The position numbers were made by a program, and so were the translations under genes. Below are positions 33,804 to 46,533 of a stretch of DNA of 64,000 bases, piece after piece; within the stretch, counting starts at the first letter, position 1; each line of letters begins with the position of its first letter. Location: NCBI RefSeq assembly GCF_019320115.1, contig NC_089583.1:83345928-83409927 (forward strand), written 5' to 3'. Origin of the DNA: Miscanthus floridulus (lineage: Eukaryota > Streptophyta > Magnoliopsida > Poales > Poaceae). Below the pieces are notes generated by a model. That model saw only the letters and a program-made list of their open reading frames with translations, did not search any database and had not been told where the DNA came from.

Positions 33804-34003
33804 AAAATCTTAAAGTTTTCCCTTGCAAGCTATGTGAGCTGCTACATTCCCACCTCCATATGTTCACTTGACCAAGTATTAGCTGATTTGTTGCTGCCTA
33901 TTTCCCTACCAAAATTTTAAAGTTTTCCCTTCCAAGCTATGTGACCTACCTTCCCACCTCCACTGTTCACTTGACCAAGTGTTAGTTGGTTTGTTGCTGC
34001 CTA
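33804..34003. repeat. Tandem duplication of about 100 bp
   Basis: Copy 1 at 33804-33900 and copy 2 at 33911-34003 share AAAGTTTTCCCTT, CAAGCTATGTGA, TTCCCACCTCCA, GTTCACTTGACCAAGT and TTTGTTGCTGCCTA in the same order. The period is about 107 bp. Confidence 0.85.
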
Positions 34004-35736
34004 CAAGTGTTTTTTATGCCTCGGTTTGAAATTTGGAGTGGCCTCGATTTAAGATTTGGAGTGTCTATAGTCTGGATTTATGAGATATTTTGGGTTTTCA
34101 GTTTTTTGTCTATTACCATGGATTATGTCACATTCAAATTTAGACTGAACAGTTCAAGGCGCTGTGCAGGTATTCTGTTCTTCATGTGATAATTTTGGAA
34201 TGCTTCTTGTCTTCGGTTAACTCCAATCTCCTAATGTGCTGGTTTTTTGTTTCATATTTACTGGGGAGGTTGCTTCTTCCCGAAATCAATTTACATTTAT
34301 TCAATTTTATCATCTATGCTACTGTGGTTTACGTTCTTGGCACCAGGTAGGTACAACAGCTATAGATAGTCATGCGATCTCCTTGACTATATTTAAAGCG
34401 TTCGTTCTCAACTTAACTAAGTTGTTAGTTATGCCGGCCATTTTTTCCCATTAATCATGGAGATGTATTTGCCTTTCACTGACTATTTATACTGTCTAAT
34501 TAAAATGTACTGTCCTTTTCCTATTTACACTGCCTAATCAAGGATATAATATTTGGAAAAAAAATTGTTATACATATTCAGTTAACATGTGTTAGTACCG
34601 TTCGTATAACACCATCTCCATCCAGTGTCTCCAAGCTTCAGGCAAAAGGCAGTACCCATAGGCCTTGCCAAGTCCCAAAATAGGTAAGCACTACGCAGCT
34701 GCTCGGGCTTATACATAACTCCGTACTCTTGTGCCACTCCACACAATTCATGAACCTGCTGTTATACAGTATGCAAATCAGTACATAGTACAAAGAGTTG
34801 TCGCTGAGCTTTTTGGAGCGCCCAGTAAACCGCACCTGCACAACCCCTCAAACAAAAACAGACGGCTATTCCCTAATTTAGAGTTATATCCATCAACAGA
34901 ACTACTAGGTAAGCCTTACTTATATAGCCTTTCACGTCCTTTGTAAATGAATTGACCTACAACATACAGTCCAGCTTCTTCAAAGCTTAAAAAAGGAATA
35001 CCCTATCTACCCTCTTTATAAGCAAGGAACATTCGTTTGCCTACATGTAGCAACATTTTTCGAAGGTGACAATATCATTTTAATAGTTGGAAACTAAATA
35101 ACCAGAAGATGTCTCCCTTCTATTGTTGATCGTAGCAGGATACAACTTTTAGGTTGATGTATATACCATTAGATAGAGGTTAGCTAATCGACACATCTAT
35201 CATTTTAGTTTTTTTTAACAAATTTGGACATCTAAGATGTCGTGTACACCACACCAAATGAGGTACATCTTTCGTGGTTCTATTGATTCTCAATCTTGCC
35301 TTTTTTTATCGGCTTCACATTCACACTTGCTTTTTTTAACTAATGCAAACTTGATGGGGTTTATTCTAGCTATTGCTTAGTATGCCATTTCTTTGCTACA
35401 CTGTAATTCCCGTGCCTTTTTACCTAGCTTCATAAATCTAAGACAGTCTAAATTAGTATATTTTTTTCTCTGCTGTTTATGTTGGTTGGTGGTTTACATA
35501 GTCCAAATTGAAAGCACAGGAACTACCTCCTACTAATTTTTAGTGTTTGTACTTGCAGCGCTGGAGCAGAAATCATCCATCATGGTATGTTCATCAGCCC
35601 AACCTTTCAGTTTGGACCAACAGTCATCTACATTAAACTCCTAATATTGTTTCCATGCAAAGATTAAACATATTTTTTACCTATGCCTTAACCAGGTGAT
35701 TTGCCGGCGTGCGCGATGGCGCGCGTCATGGACTAG
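34004..35736. other. AT-rich non-coding DNA
   Basis: No gene recognised. Pieces around 34620-34900 have somewhat higher complexity in several frames but no domain. The right end is the proposed Helitron hairpin and CTAG. Confidence 0.45.
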
Positions 35737-35830
35737 TTTAATTATTATTGGGAACATCAAAACTGGTTGCTCTAGCTTCTCGGTAAGTGGTGTATGCACT
35801 TAGAGTTAAGAAGTTTAATAACACGTACTA

Positions 35831-35904
35831 AGATCTTTTCTCTTGTTTCCTCAAAAATAGATCTTTTCTCTTGTATCCTCAAAAAAGATCTTTTCTCTTG
35901 TTTG
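35831..35904. repeat. Triplicated 27-bp motif
   Basis: AGATCTTTTCTCTTGT occurs three times with CCTCAAAAA spacers. It is a small tandem repeat. Confidence 0.85.
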
Positions 35905-36004
35905 CTAATCAGTCCTATCCTAAACTCGCTAGAAATCTATTCTTTCAGAGGCAGAGAAAGTAGAAACTAAAACAAATAACATAGTTGTTGTGCTAGCATT
36001 AGAA

Positions 36005-36535
36005 AATGGTAATGCTACCATTAAGACGCCCAGAAGGTCGGACGCCTCACTCCACTCACTACCGCATGTGCTCCTCGCCTAATAGAAAAACAAAATCAAC
36101 TCCCCCGCGCCTCACTCCGCTCCCGCTTGCCGCACTCGACTGTCAGCCCTACCAGATGTGGCGCACGACTGCTTGTGAGTCGCGGCGGCGCAATTGCCAG
36201 CCCTACCAGGCATGTAGCCGCTTGCGAGTCACGATGCTTGGCTACCGGCCCTGCCAAGCATGGCACGAGGCCACTGCCTCCCTGCCCTATCATGTAGCTG
36301 CTGCCTACAAGCACCGTAGGGCCGCTGCCTCCGGCGAACTCCACATGCCCACGAGCCTCAATTCTCCAAGCAGCAAGGAGATGTTTGTGCTGCATGTTGC
36401 AACCAAGTGTTTTAGATGTTTCAAAGGTATGTTGCAAGTGTTTCATACGGATGTTGCAAAAATAGACCGGGATGTTGCACATGTTGCAATGGTTGTACAC
36501 GTATGTTGAAAGCTCCTGTTCTCAATGTTTCATCT
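36005..36535. mobile_element. Left half of an older repeat split by the CACTA element
   Basis: The stretch contains multiple TGTTGCAA and GTGTTTCA words (36395-36510) that continue in the same style right of the CACTA at 62951-63150. The left part has GTCGGACGCCTCACTCC and the right edge has GCGTCCGGACGTTCGAGCG, weakly inverted. This suggests one older element of roughly 0.95 kb with a GC-rich interior, class uncertain. Confidence 0.45.
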
Positions 36536-36574
36536 CACTACTATACACAAAACTTTTGCGAGTCGGGCATTTTG

Positions 36575-36715
36575 GATTAACCGAGGTGGTTTTTCCAACC
36601 GCCTCCGACGAAAGGTCACGGTTAATCGTGCCTTAACGGAGGTGATTTTCCATCCGCGTCGGTTAATCGATTAACCGAGATGGTTGGAATAAGGTAACCG
36701 CCTCAGTTAATGAAT
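36575..36715. repeat. CACTA left subterminal repeats
   Basis: Several copies of GGTTAATCG / AACCGAGG / CCGCCTC words in direct and inverted orientation. In CACTA elements such arrays are the transposase binding region. Confidence 0.8.
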
Positions 36716-36879
36716 TAAAAAAATTAAAAAAAAGCCCAGAGCCCGCCGACGAGCTCGTTTCAGAGCTCACCGGCAAGCTTGCCTGCTCCGCATGGCCCCA
36801 GTGCTACCGCATTCTCGTGAGCCAGATCCGGCGTCCCCATGCTTAGTCGCCGCCGGATCTAGCATTCCTCGCCCGTGCC

Positions 36880-37165
36880 GCCACTGGATCTGGCCGGGGA
36901 AGGAGGGAGATGGCTTCCCCGCACCACCGCTGGGAGTGAGGTGGCTCCCCCGTGTCGCGCGCCACCAGATCCACGCCACCATCAAGAGGGAGGAGGGAGG
37001 TGGCTCCCCCGCACCGTGTGCCACCAGATCCACGCCGCTGCCGGGATAGAGGAGGGAGGTGGTTCCCCCGCGCCGCATGCCACCAGACCTACGTTGCCAC
37101 TGGGAGGGAGGAGGGAGGTGGCTCCCCCACGCCGTGCGCCACTAGATCTGGCCAGGGGAGGAGGG
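36880..37165. repeat. Minisatellite, about 59-bp unit, in the CACTA interior
   Basis: Units begin near 36962, 37021, 37080 and 37140, with a more degenerate unit before them. Each has CCACCAGATCCACGCC and GGAGGGAGGTGGCTCCCCCG. The array yields long Pro/Arg/Gly-rich frames in several phases, which I do not count as genes. Confidence 0.8.
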
Positions 37166-37539
37166 ACATCGCACACCAGGGCGAGGAGCGCCACCGCACG
37201 CTAGGAGTCGGGGCGGGACGTCGCACGCCAAAGCTAGGAGTGCCGTTGCATGCCTGGGCAGGGCCCGTAAGCCACACACTGCCCACCTGGGTTGGCCGGT
37301 ACACCAGTTGTCCATGGCTCAAAGAGAGAGGGTTAGGAGGAGGCGAGTGAGAGAGACGAGCTCGGTCGGGTGAGAGAGTGGGAGGAGCCACTGTCGGATG
37401 CAGAGCCATGAGAGAGAGGGAGAGAGAGTTTGGATGGGTGTGAATGAAACCCTAAGTGCGGTATATATACACTGAGAGCGATATTGGACAAAGATGGGCT
37501 ATCTAGGTTTTTAGTTGGGCAAGTATTTACTGAGGCGGG

Positions 37540-39653
37540 TGAAAGCTCTAGTTTGGTTTTGGTGAATTGATGAAACCCTAAGTGCTAACCTAGTTTATCA
37601 AGTGATTATGAGATAGGTACCACTACTCCAAGTGATGAAGCAAATGAAGATCATGACATGATAATGGTGATGGCATGGTGATGATCAAATGCTTGGACTT
37701 GGAAAAGAAGAAAGAAAAAACAAAAAGCTCAAGGCAAAGGTGAAATTGATAGGAGCTTTTCGGTTTAGTGATCGAGACACTTAGAGAGTATGATCATATT
37801 TAGGATCGATAGCCATACTATTAAGAGGGGTGAAACTCGTATCAAAATACGGTTATCAAAGTGTCACTAGATGCTCTACCTCATTGCATATGCATTTAGG
37901 ATCTAGTGGAGTGCTAACACCCATGAAAACATTTGTGAAAATATGCTAACACATGTGCACAAGGTGATACACTTGGTGGTTGGCACATTTGAGCAAGGGT
38001 AAAGAAGATAGAGTTGAAAAGGAGTTAGTCATGCTGGTCATAGAGTGATCAGATGTGTTCGGTAGACATACCGGACGCGTCTAGTATTTTATCGAGAATT
38101 TGGGTAGTCTGACAGAAGTGACCGGACGTGTCCGGTCGCCACACCGGACGCGTTTGGTATTTGGACCCAAGGTGAAGCGCCTAAGAGAAAGTGAGCGGAC
38201 TCTAGCTTAGTGGAGTGACCGGGCGTTGATGAGTTACTGTTCAGCGTCAGGTCAAAGTGATGTAGCCTGATATAGGTTTGCAGAGAAGCGACCGGACGCA
38301 TCCAGTATGAACCAGGAAATCTCGGCCTTCAGCGCTATATTTGATCGGACTCTAGGAGCGTCCGGTCCGGTGTAACCGGACAAGTCTGGTCAGCCCAGAG
38401 TGGCTCTGGGAGCTCTCTAGACTCGACCAGACACTACGTCTCCCACGTCCGGTCCGGTGTGACCGAATGCGTCCGGTTGGCCCAGAGTGGCTCTCGGAGC
38501 TCTCTGGACTCGACCGGACACTGCGTCTCCTGTGTCTGGTCGGCCACACCGGATGTGTCTGATCGTAGTTGAGTGTCGGACTCGTGGCAACAACAACTAC
38601 TTTGCTTGAATGGGACACGTGGTGATCCAGTAGTAACCGGACACAGCGACCGAACGCGTCTGATGCACATGACCTGCACGTCCGGTTGTCCTGCAGTCGG
38701 CCCAATAATTGAGCCAAGGGCTCTATTGTTTGGGGGTGTCTATAAATATCGGTTGGCCGACTCTAGCTCACTCTCTTGGCCATTTGCATCGACATAGCAA
38801 CCTTGTGAGCTTAGCCAAAGCCCTCCCACTCATCTCCATCATTGATTCATCATCTTTGTGAGATTGGGAGAGAATCCAAGTGCATTGCTTGAGTGTTTGT
38901 ATCTAGAGGCAGTTGGTGTTCGTGTTTCGCTACAGGATTCGCTTGTTACTCTTGGTGGTTGCCACCACCTAGACGGCTTGGAGCAGCAAAGATCATCAAG
39001 CGGAGGTTGGTGATTGTCTTCGGCTCTGATTGTGGTGATTGTAAGGGGTTCTTGACCTTTCCTCGGTGGAGAGCCAAAAGGTACTCTAGTAAATTGCTCA
39101 TGGCTTGTGTGATCCTTATCTTATGTTGGTTGTGCGGCACCCTATTGAGGGTTTGGCATGTGATGCCAATTAGCATGTGAACCTCCAAGTGAGTGAATTG
39201 CCACAACGAGGACTAGCTTGCCGGCAAGCAAGTGAACCTTGGTAAAAAATCATTGTGTCATCATTTGATTCCGAGGTGATTGGTCTTCATTGGTATTCAT
39301 TCTTGTGATTGATTGGTTCATTCCTCGACTTGGTGGTATAACCATCTTGCTCTCTCTCTCTTTACATTACTGCAAACTAGTTGTCAAGCTCTTTAGTGTA
39401 GCTAGTCATGAGAGCTTGTTAGTTTGGTTAGTGTGGCTCTTTAGTTAGCCTTTGAGAGCACACTAACTTAGTGTAGTGACATAGCCATTATGTGAATAGA
39501 GACTATAGAAACTAGAATTGTGGTAGGTGGCTTGCATTTTAGTAGGCTAGCGCAACACTCACTTTGCCTCGTATTTGTCTAACCGGTTTGCTAAGTGTCG
39601 TTGTAGATTTTTTAATAGGCTATTCACCCCCCTCTAGCCATTAGGACCTTTGA
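37540..39653 (+). mobile_element. 5' LTR of the outer copia element
   Basis: 2,114 bp. The centre (about 38045-38700) is packed with degenerate ACCGGACGCGTCCGGT words. A TATA box (TATAAATA, from 38741) follows GGGGGTGTC. The same region is intact in the 3' LTR up to 56889, where another element interrupts it. Confidence 0.88.
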
Positions 39654-39668
39654 AGTGGTATCGGAGCC
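39654..39668 (+). other. Primer-binding site of the outer copia element
   Basis: AGTGGTATCGGAGCC directly follows the LTR. It is the initiator-tRNA-Met-type site with one change from the common TGGTATCAGAGC. Confidence 0.8.
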
Positions 39669-39710
39669 ATGGTCACCATAATTTGAGGCTTAACAACCTT
39701 CAGTGTAAAA

Positions 39711-40639
39711 ATGGCTCAAATCAACAACACCAAGAAGCCACCCCAATTTGATGGTACAAATTATCCATATTGGAAGTCAAAGATGACCACACATATCAAG
39801 TCAATCAATAGAAGGGTGTGGAAGGTGGTAGAAACCAAAATTGAGGTTGCCGATCCAGAGAATCCCACCACGGCTGAAGAAGTGCTTCTCCAAAACAATG
39901 ACATTGCTCTAAGTGCCATTCATGATGCAATTGATGAGAGAATATTTGAGCAAATCAAGAACATTGAGATAGCTCATGAGGCTTGGAAAAAGTTGGAAGA
40001 ATCATTCGAGGGCACCAAGGCAATGAAGGGTGCAAAGGCATACATTCTCAAGGAGAAATTTGCTAGCTTCAAGATGAAGGAAGATGAGAGTGTGTCGGAC
40101 ATGTTCCATCAGATGGAAGTGCTTGTCAATGATCTCAAAGCACTTGGCGAGAAGGTGGAGGACAAGGACTTTTCTCATAAGTTCTTGAAATGCTTACCCG
40201 CAAGATTTGGCATGTTGGTCACCTTGCTAGTGAGGACCGGTTTGCACACAATGACACCAAACCAAATCTTGGGAGATATCATGACCGATGATGCTTATAG
40301 AGATGATGATGAGAAGGAAGAAAAGAGAAAAGTGTGGCATTCAAGGCCACATCATCCAAGGGCAAAGCAAAGCAAGAATCATCAAGTGAAGATGAAGACT
40401 TGAGCTTTGATGAGATGGATGATGAGAAGATGGCTCTCTTTGTCAAGAGATTTGGCAAGTTCATGATGAAGAAGGGCTACCGAGCTAGAAGAAAGAAGTC
40501 TTCATCCAAGAACAAGGAAGAGTCAAGAAGGTGCTTCAATTGTGGAAGCAAGGATCATCTTATTGCTCAATGCCCATACAATAGTGACAATGATGATGAT
40601 AAGAAGAACAAGAAGAAGGACAAGAAGGAAAAGAAAGGG
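39711..40639 (+). pseudogene. Copia gag (capsid and CCHC zinc knuckle), frameshifted and cut
   Basis: Begins MAQINNTKKPPQFDGTNYPY and runs through the UBN2-type gag core (ERIFEQIKNIEIAHEAWKKL, FASFKMKEDESVSDMFHQM, KFLKCLPARF). A one-base frameshift near 40333 moves it to a second frame that carries the zinc knuckle CFNCGSKDHLIAQC (about 40531-40572) and a lysine-rich tail. The ORF ends abruptly where the minus-oriented copia begins at 40640. In an intact element this frame would run on into protease. Confidence 0.88.
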
Positions 40640-43140
40640 CATAGGGTCGAGATGGAGACTAGAGGGGGTGAATAGTCGCTTCTAAATTTAATCATGCCGG
40701 CTAACCGAAACAAATACGGAATTAAATCAATCGGTCTAGCCAAGACTACACCTCTCTATCAAAGTTCACAAACACCTTATAAAAATCTTAATTAAGCAAT
40801 TAAGGTGTCGGGCTAGCTAGAGCTCACCTAACCAATTCTAGAAGCAAGGTCACACAAATCTATGCCACTAGTACTTTAAGCAATAAGGGAGCTTCTACAC
40901 ATGCTAGTAAGCAAAAGCACAAAGCTCCTAAGCTCACTAGCAATGCTCGATAACAAGTCAACCAATGACAAATTAGAGAACGCAAATACTTAGCTACACA
41001 AACTGAGCAATGTGACTAACAAGGTTACATAAACCAAATTAGCCACGCAAGGGAGCTACTTCTATGCTACACAAACAAGAAGGTAACTAGTGAGCTACAT
41101 AAACTAACTAATTATAAGAGCAACTACACAAGCACAATGTAAATGAAGTAAATACAAGCTTGTGTAACAAGGATGAAAACCAACGGGAAGACAAGGATGA
41201 CAAGGTGATTTTTATCCCAAGGTTCACATGCTTGCCAACACGCTAGTCCCCGTTGTGTCGACCGCTCACTTGGTGGTTCGATGGCTAATTGGCATCACCC
41301 GCCAAGCCCGCACGTCAGGCACCGCAAGAACCTACCCCAAAAGTGAGGGTAGCTCAATGATACGCTCAACTAGAGTTGCTCTTCGTGGCTCCCGCGGGGC
41401 GAGCATAATGCCCCTCACAAAGCTCTTCTCTGGAGCACCGCATAAGCTTCTTGCGGGCTTCGACGGAGACCACCACCAAGCCGTCTAGGAGGTGGCAACC
41501 TCCAAGAGTAACAAGCACCAATGGCTTGCAAGACGACCACCTAGTGCCACCCAATGCAACCTCACCATGAAATCGCACTAGAATCGCTCACTCACACAAT
41601 CGAATGATCACTATCAAGCATATGTGAGATGGAGGGCTCCCAAGCACTACCAAGCATGGACACATAGCCCCCAAGGCACTCAACACTAGCCATGGCCAAG
41701 ACCACCTTCTATATATGGCCCCTACGAAAATAGAGTCGTTGTACCGCTTCACTAGGCATAGCTCAGGGTGATCGGATGCTCCAGTTAGATCGACCGGACG
41801 CATCGGGTCCAGCATCCGATCAACGGATGCACACCACATGTCGCCTCCATTCAACCTCAGTCGCTTGATCTCAACGGTCAGCTACCAAGCGCCAACGATC
41901 AAGTGATGACCGGACGCAGCACAGTGCCAAGACTGGACGTACCTCTGCCGAGTTTGGTCATTTCTAGAGAGGTTCCATTCACGACCGGACGCATCAGTTT
42001 GATCACGACCAGACACAGACCATCCAGAGTTCGGTCGTTTCCAGAGAGCTCCCTGAGCCTCTATTTTGCGACCGGACGTGTTCGTTCCTATACGACCAGA
42101 CACAGCACCTGAGTCTGGTCATTCTCTGACTACCATGCATCACTACTGTTCCTCACACCACCACGTCAGCGTACGTCAGCACTGACCGGACGCAGGCCCT
42201 ATGAGTCCGACCACTTCTTTGCTCAGCGTCCGATCGAAGATCGACGCCTACGCCTTCATAGGAACACACGACCGGACTCGCCAGCCAGCGTTTGGTCGCT
42301 GCGCTGCGCTGAGTCCGGCCACTTCCAGTGACCTGTTTCGTCTCCTTTTTTTCATCGAGTTGATCCACATCAACTCCAACTTCTCCTTTGTAAATGTGCC
42401 AACACCACCAAGTGTACACCACCATGTGTAAGTGTGTTAGCTTTTCACAAACATTTTTCATGGAGTTAACTACTCAACTTGCCACGCCACTCGATCCTAG
42501 CAATGATGCAAAGTTAGATCACTCGAGTGGCACTAGATGACCGATATACAAACAAGTTTGCCCATCTTGATAGTATGACCATCTATCCTAAACCTGGTCA
42601 TCAACTTCTCTACACACCTATGACCGATGAAATGAAATGCCCTAGGTTATACATTTGCCTTGCGCATTCCATTCTATCTCCTCCAATGTCGATGCAACAC
42701 ATGCACCGACATGATCAACAATGATATGATCCACTTCATATTATCATGTGATCATATTGGTTCATCGATCTTGACTACACTTGCTCTTCACCGTTGCCTT
42801 CATCCATCAGCACCAAGTCTTGCTCAAGCTTCACCGCCACGCGGTCCATCGCTCCAAAGCCTCCAACTTGCCCTTCATGCTTGCAACTGGTCCATCAAGC
42901 CAAGTCATGTCTTGATCTTCTCCACCTTGATCACATGACTCAATGTCATGTCTCATGTGCAATGAGCTCCTTCATCATCACATGTGTGAGCTTTGCAACA
43001 TCTCTGAGCCATTTCCACCTTCATGGCATATGTTGCTCACATACATGTACATGTGGACTAATCACCTGTGTATCTCATATAAACACAATTAGTCCACCTA
43101 GGTTGTCACTCAATTACCAAAACCACACAAGGACCTTTCA
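40640..43140 (-). mobile_element. 3' LTR of the nested copia element
   Basis: 2,501 bp. On the minus strand it starts TGAAAGGTCCTTGTGTGG right after the purine tract AAAAAGAGGGAGAT and ends near CTCGACCCTATG. It is collinear with 48409-50454. The GACCGGACGC word family is dense around 41750-42310. A TATA-like CCATATATAGAAGG on the minus strand lies near 41710. Confidence 0.85.
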
Positions 43141-46100
43141 ATCTCCCTCTTTTTGGTAATTGATGACAACTCTACAAAGATATGAAAATTAAGCTCTTTT
43201 GGATTCATGTTGCTTGCCCAAGCAATTTTATCATGTGTAAATGATTTGGGACAAGTACCACGAACCTGAAATGGTAGTATTAGCTCCCCCTACATATGTG
43301 CTAGAGTGTTTGGTTTGAAGCTCACACATATGCATAGATTGGAATTGTGGGAGAGTAATTACTACCAAATGATGCTAAGGTGTATAGAGTAAACCTTTGA
43401 AGCATGATACCAATCGGAGTTGCACCTTCAATTTCATCCTTAGCACCATGGTTAGCTAGATATCACTTGGAAATCAAAGCACTAGATACCTTGTGAGATC
43501 ACATTAAAAGCAAGGTACTAGCATTACTTAAAAAACATGTCAAGTGTATAGCTATCATCCTATGCATGCTAGTTATCATTTCATCAATCAAATTCTACAA
43601 CTAGCATACACCACACAAGCATGCATATTGAATTTTAAAAACTTATGCAATGCAAGCAAGCACATGAATATGCACATATCAAATGCAATCAATCAAAGTT
43701 CATGAGCTTGCTCCCCCTACTTGTGTTCTTCTCTTGTTCAAGAATTATGATCCATCTCTTTTCTTCAATGTTGCTCCCTCTTTGTCCATGTTCCATGTCC
43801 AACCTCTACTTCTTTGTCTCAATCTCTCCCAAAGCTTTCATATCTTTGTACAATCTAAAGTCAAAGCTTTCATATCTTTGTACAATCTCTTCCCCTTTGT
43901 CATCAATTTCCATAAAGATGAGCTTCTAATTGATGCAAAGGTTTGCATTTGGGGTAGATGGTTGAGGCTTGAATCTTACATTTTTTATGGACATCACTTG
44001 ATTGTTGGAATGACACCACTTGTAGATACCACTTGTAAGACTTCTTGAGATACTACACATAGGATCTTTGATCTTGATACCAATTGGTGGGAAACCTCCC
44101 CCTATGTCATAGCATGGGTCATCCATTTGATAAACTTGAGCTCTTGTAGGTGAGGGATGTATTCTTCATTTTGATGATCACTTAAAGTTGAGGATCACTT
44201 ATGGAACTGTCATCTTGCATGATTGATACCACGTGTAGATGTGATACCACTTGAAAGAATTTGCTACCATGGAACCACTTGTTGGATTTGTCAATTTTGA
44301 CCATTTCTTGAACATTTGCTATCTTCATGAGTACCACTTATAGGATATCACTTGTGAGTTGATCTAGACATCATTTGTGAATTCTTGATGAAATACTTGA
44401 GTCTAGATACCACTTGAAACAAACAAACTAGATATCCATTTGCATTGTTGTTTTGTGCTTGTACTCTTATCACTATCATGAGCTTCTATGGTTGACTTGA
44501 ACTAAATTGATTTGCCTAAGCTTCCAAGTCTGGTTTGAACCAATGACAAGCTTCTTCACACCTCTTACAAGGGTTATCTTGCCAATGTTGTACTTGTTAC
44601 TTGTTGGGAATCCAAATTAAATCAAGTACTTGGGTTCACTAGCTCATGAACAAATTTATATACTAACCACTAGATCAACTAATCATTCAAGCAATAGTGG
44701 TAGGCTATGAATTTAAGCATTTCATTTGTTATCCATGATCCTATGAAGCATGTACTATATGCACTAATCGCATACTGGTAAGGGATGAAATGATCATGCA
44801 CATTACAATGATACCTTTGCTATGTTGGAGTAGAGGATAGTCACATAGATTCTAATTCATTACTCCAATAGCAATGTGAAGTCTAATTATAAGCTTGGTG
44901 AAGACCAATAGATACCATTTTGAATTCTATTCTTTACCCATATAAAATGAGAACCACTAATATGATCAAGTGCACTATCTTGTTGTGGTTAGCTTGCTTC
45001 ATCTTTTGATCAATGCTTGCATGAGAGAACTATTTGAAATACCACTTGAAATACCATGACTAGCTCTCTTTTGGGTGTTGCTTGCTTTTCTTAATCAACC
45101 CTTGTGATTGCTTCAACTAAGTATCTCAAATGTTCCTCGGATCACCACTTCCATGTTAGCCTTCCAAGTACCACACTTGGTTTACCTACACATAGGCGGC
45201 AAGCCCCTACACTAGGGAGAAGTGACCTCTCTCCAAGAATCATTCTTGATACTCACTTGAAATAAATTTGTTGATTGACCCAAGTTATGGACTTAATTTG
45301 ATGAGTAACCTTGATTCCTTCTTTAAGTCCTTTTCTTTCTACTTATTTAAGTCCTTTTCTTTCTATCAAATGATTTCCAATAGTTACTAGAACTTAAACT
45401 TCATCTTCATCTTGAGTTTGATCTTGATCTTCCAATTTGAGTACCAAATATGTGCAACGTACACTTCACAATCAAATGCCCTTGTACTCTTTTCTTGTCA
45501 TGCTTATAGATCATCTCAAAACCAAACTTAGGTGCCCCAAACACTTGTAAACATGTTTCCAACTTGAGGACCTTTCAATCAAAGTGACTCCAAATAAATC
45601 CAATAATTGTCACTTTTCTGGCAGATTCTGTACTCTTCAAAGAAAAATGTATTTTTCCAAATATACAAATCCAAATACCACAAAATTTGGTGGAGATGTA
45701 CTTAACTAAGTTATCTAGCAGCTGTAAAAAATTGAGCTGCATTTGACTTCTAGATTGCTACCAGATTTCAATTCTTCCACCACTGTTACATGCTGAAAAC
45801 TGCTATACTATAGCTGACAAGATCCACTCTAAAACTGAAGCATCTCTTATCTAATTCTCATGAAATTTGTATAACATCTTATACCATAAGTCTAGAGCAT
45901 GTACACAAATTTTTATGCCAATCCAATAATTTTTTATCACTCAAACATGGCTAAGATCATAGCTAGCTCAGATTTTGCAATATAGGACAGATTTCAATCA
46001 CTTGAGCTATACTTCATCAAATATGAATCAAACTTGAAACTAACTTGTTTAAATACTTTCACAAGATATATATCCATTCAATCCACTTACTAAATGTCAT

Positions 46101-46533
46101 CTTATGAACTTATCTAATACAAATCAATCCAAACTTGATTACTAAGCTATTTATCCATTCAAACATCTCATAGCAAGCAACATTGCATATTTATTCAATT
46201 CAATCAACTCATATACACCCAAATAAAATGATCAACAAGAGATATACCTTGGTTAGCTCATGATCATTCAACTAGCAAGCTTCAACTCAAATAATTTTGC
46301 AAGTCATCAAATAATCCAATAAACCATCACAACTTGAATATGACACTTGTATGTTGATAGCACTTGGACTTCACTTAATTTGTCATGGCATTGGGATAAT
46401 GATCATCACTTATCAATACTTGGCTTAACTACACAATCAACAAGATGAATACTATTTTAACCAAGCCTCAAATGCCAATGGTACCTATAATCAATCATCC
46501 ACTTTTTAATGGTACCCAAACTAGTTTGGGTTC
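43141..46533 (-). other. Long non-coding internal region of the nested copia
   Basis: AT-rich, without long frames, and lying between gag and the 3' LTR where pol should be. On the minus strand, TAGGGGGAGC-type purine words recur (for example near 43292, 43710 and 44096), in addition to the tract next to the LTR at 43141-43155. The ATACCACTTG phrase recurs many times between 43990 and 45070. Confidence 0.7.

Larger units (their letters stand above)
28054..35736 (+). mobile_element. Second candidate Helitron, low confidence
   Basis: The left end TCTATATATCAAAGCGGGAG resembles grass Helitron 5' ends. The right end has a GC-rich hairpin (GTGCGCGATGGCGCGC), then CATGGACTAG followed by T, the expected CTAG-T terminus. 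The base before the left TC is T and not A, and no Rep/helicase ORF is seen. The span encloses the virus-like block. The two ends may not belong together. Confidence 0.3.

Noticed and set aside
36767..37409. Several 70-130-codon frames on both strands
   Set aside because: Produced by the 59-bp GC-rich minisatellite inside the CACTA element.
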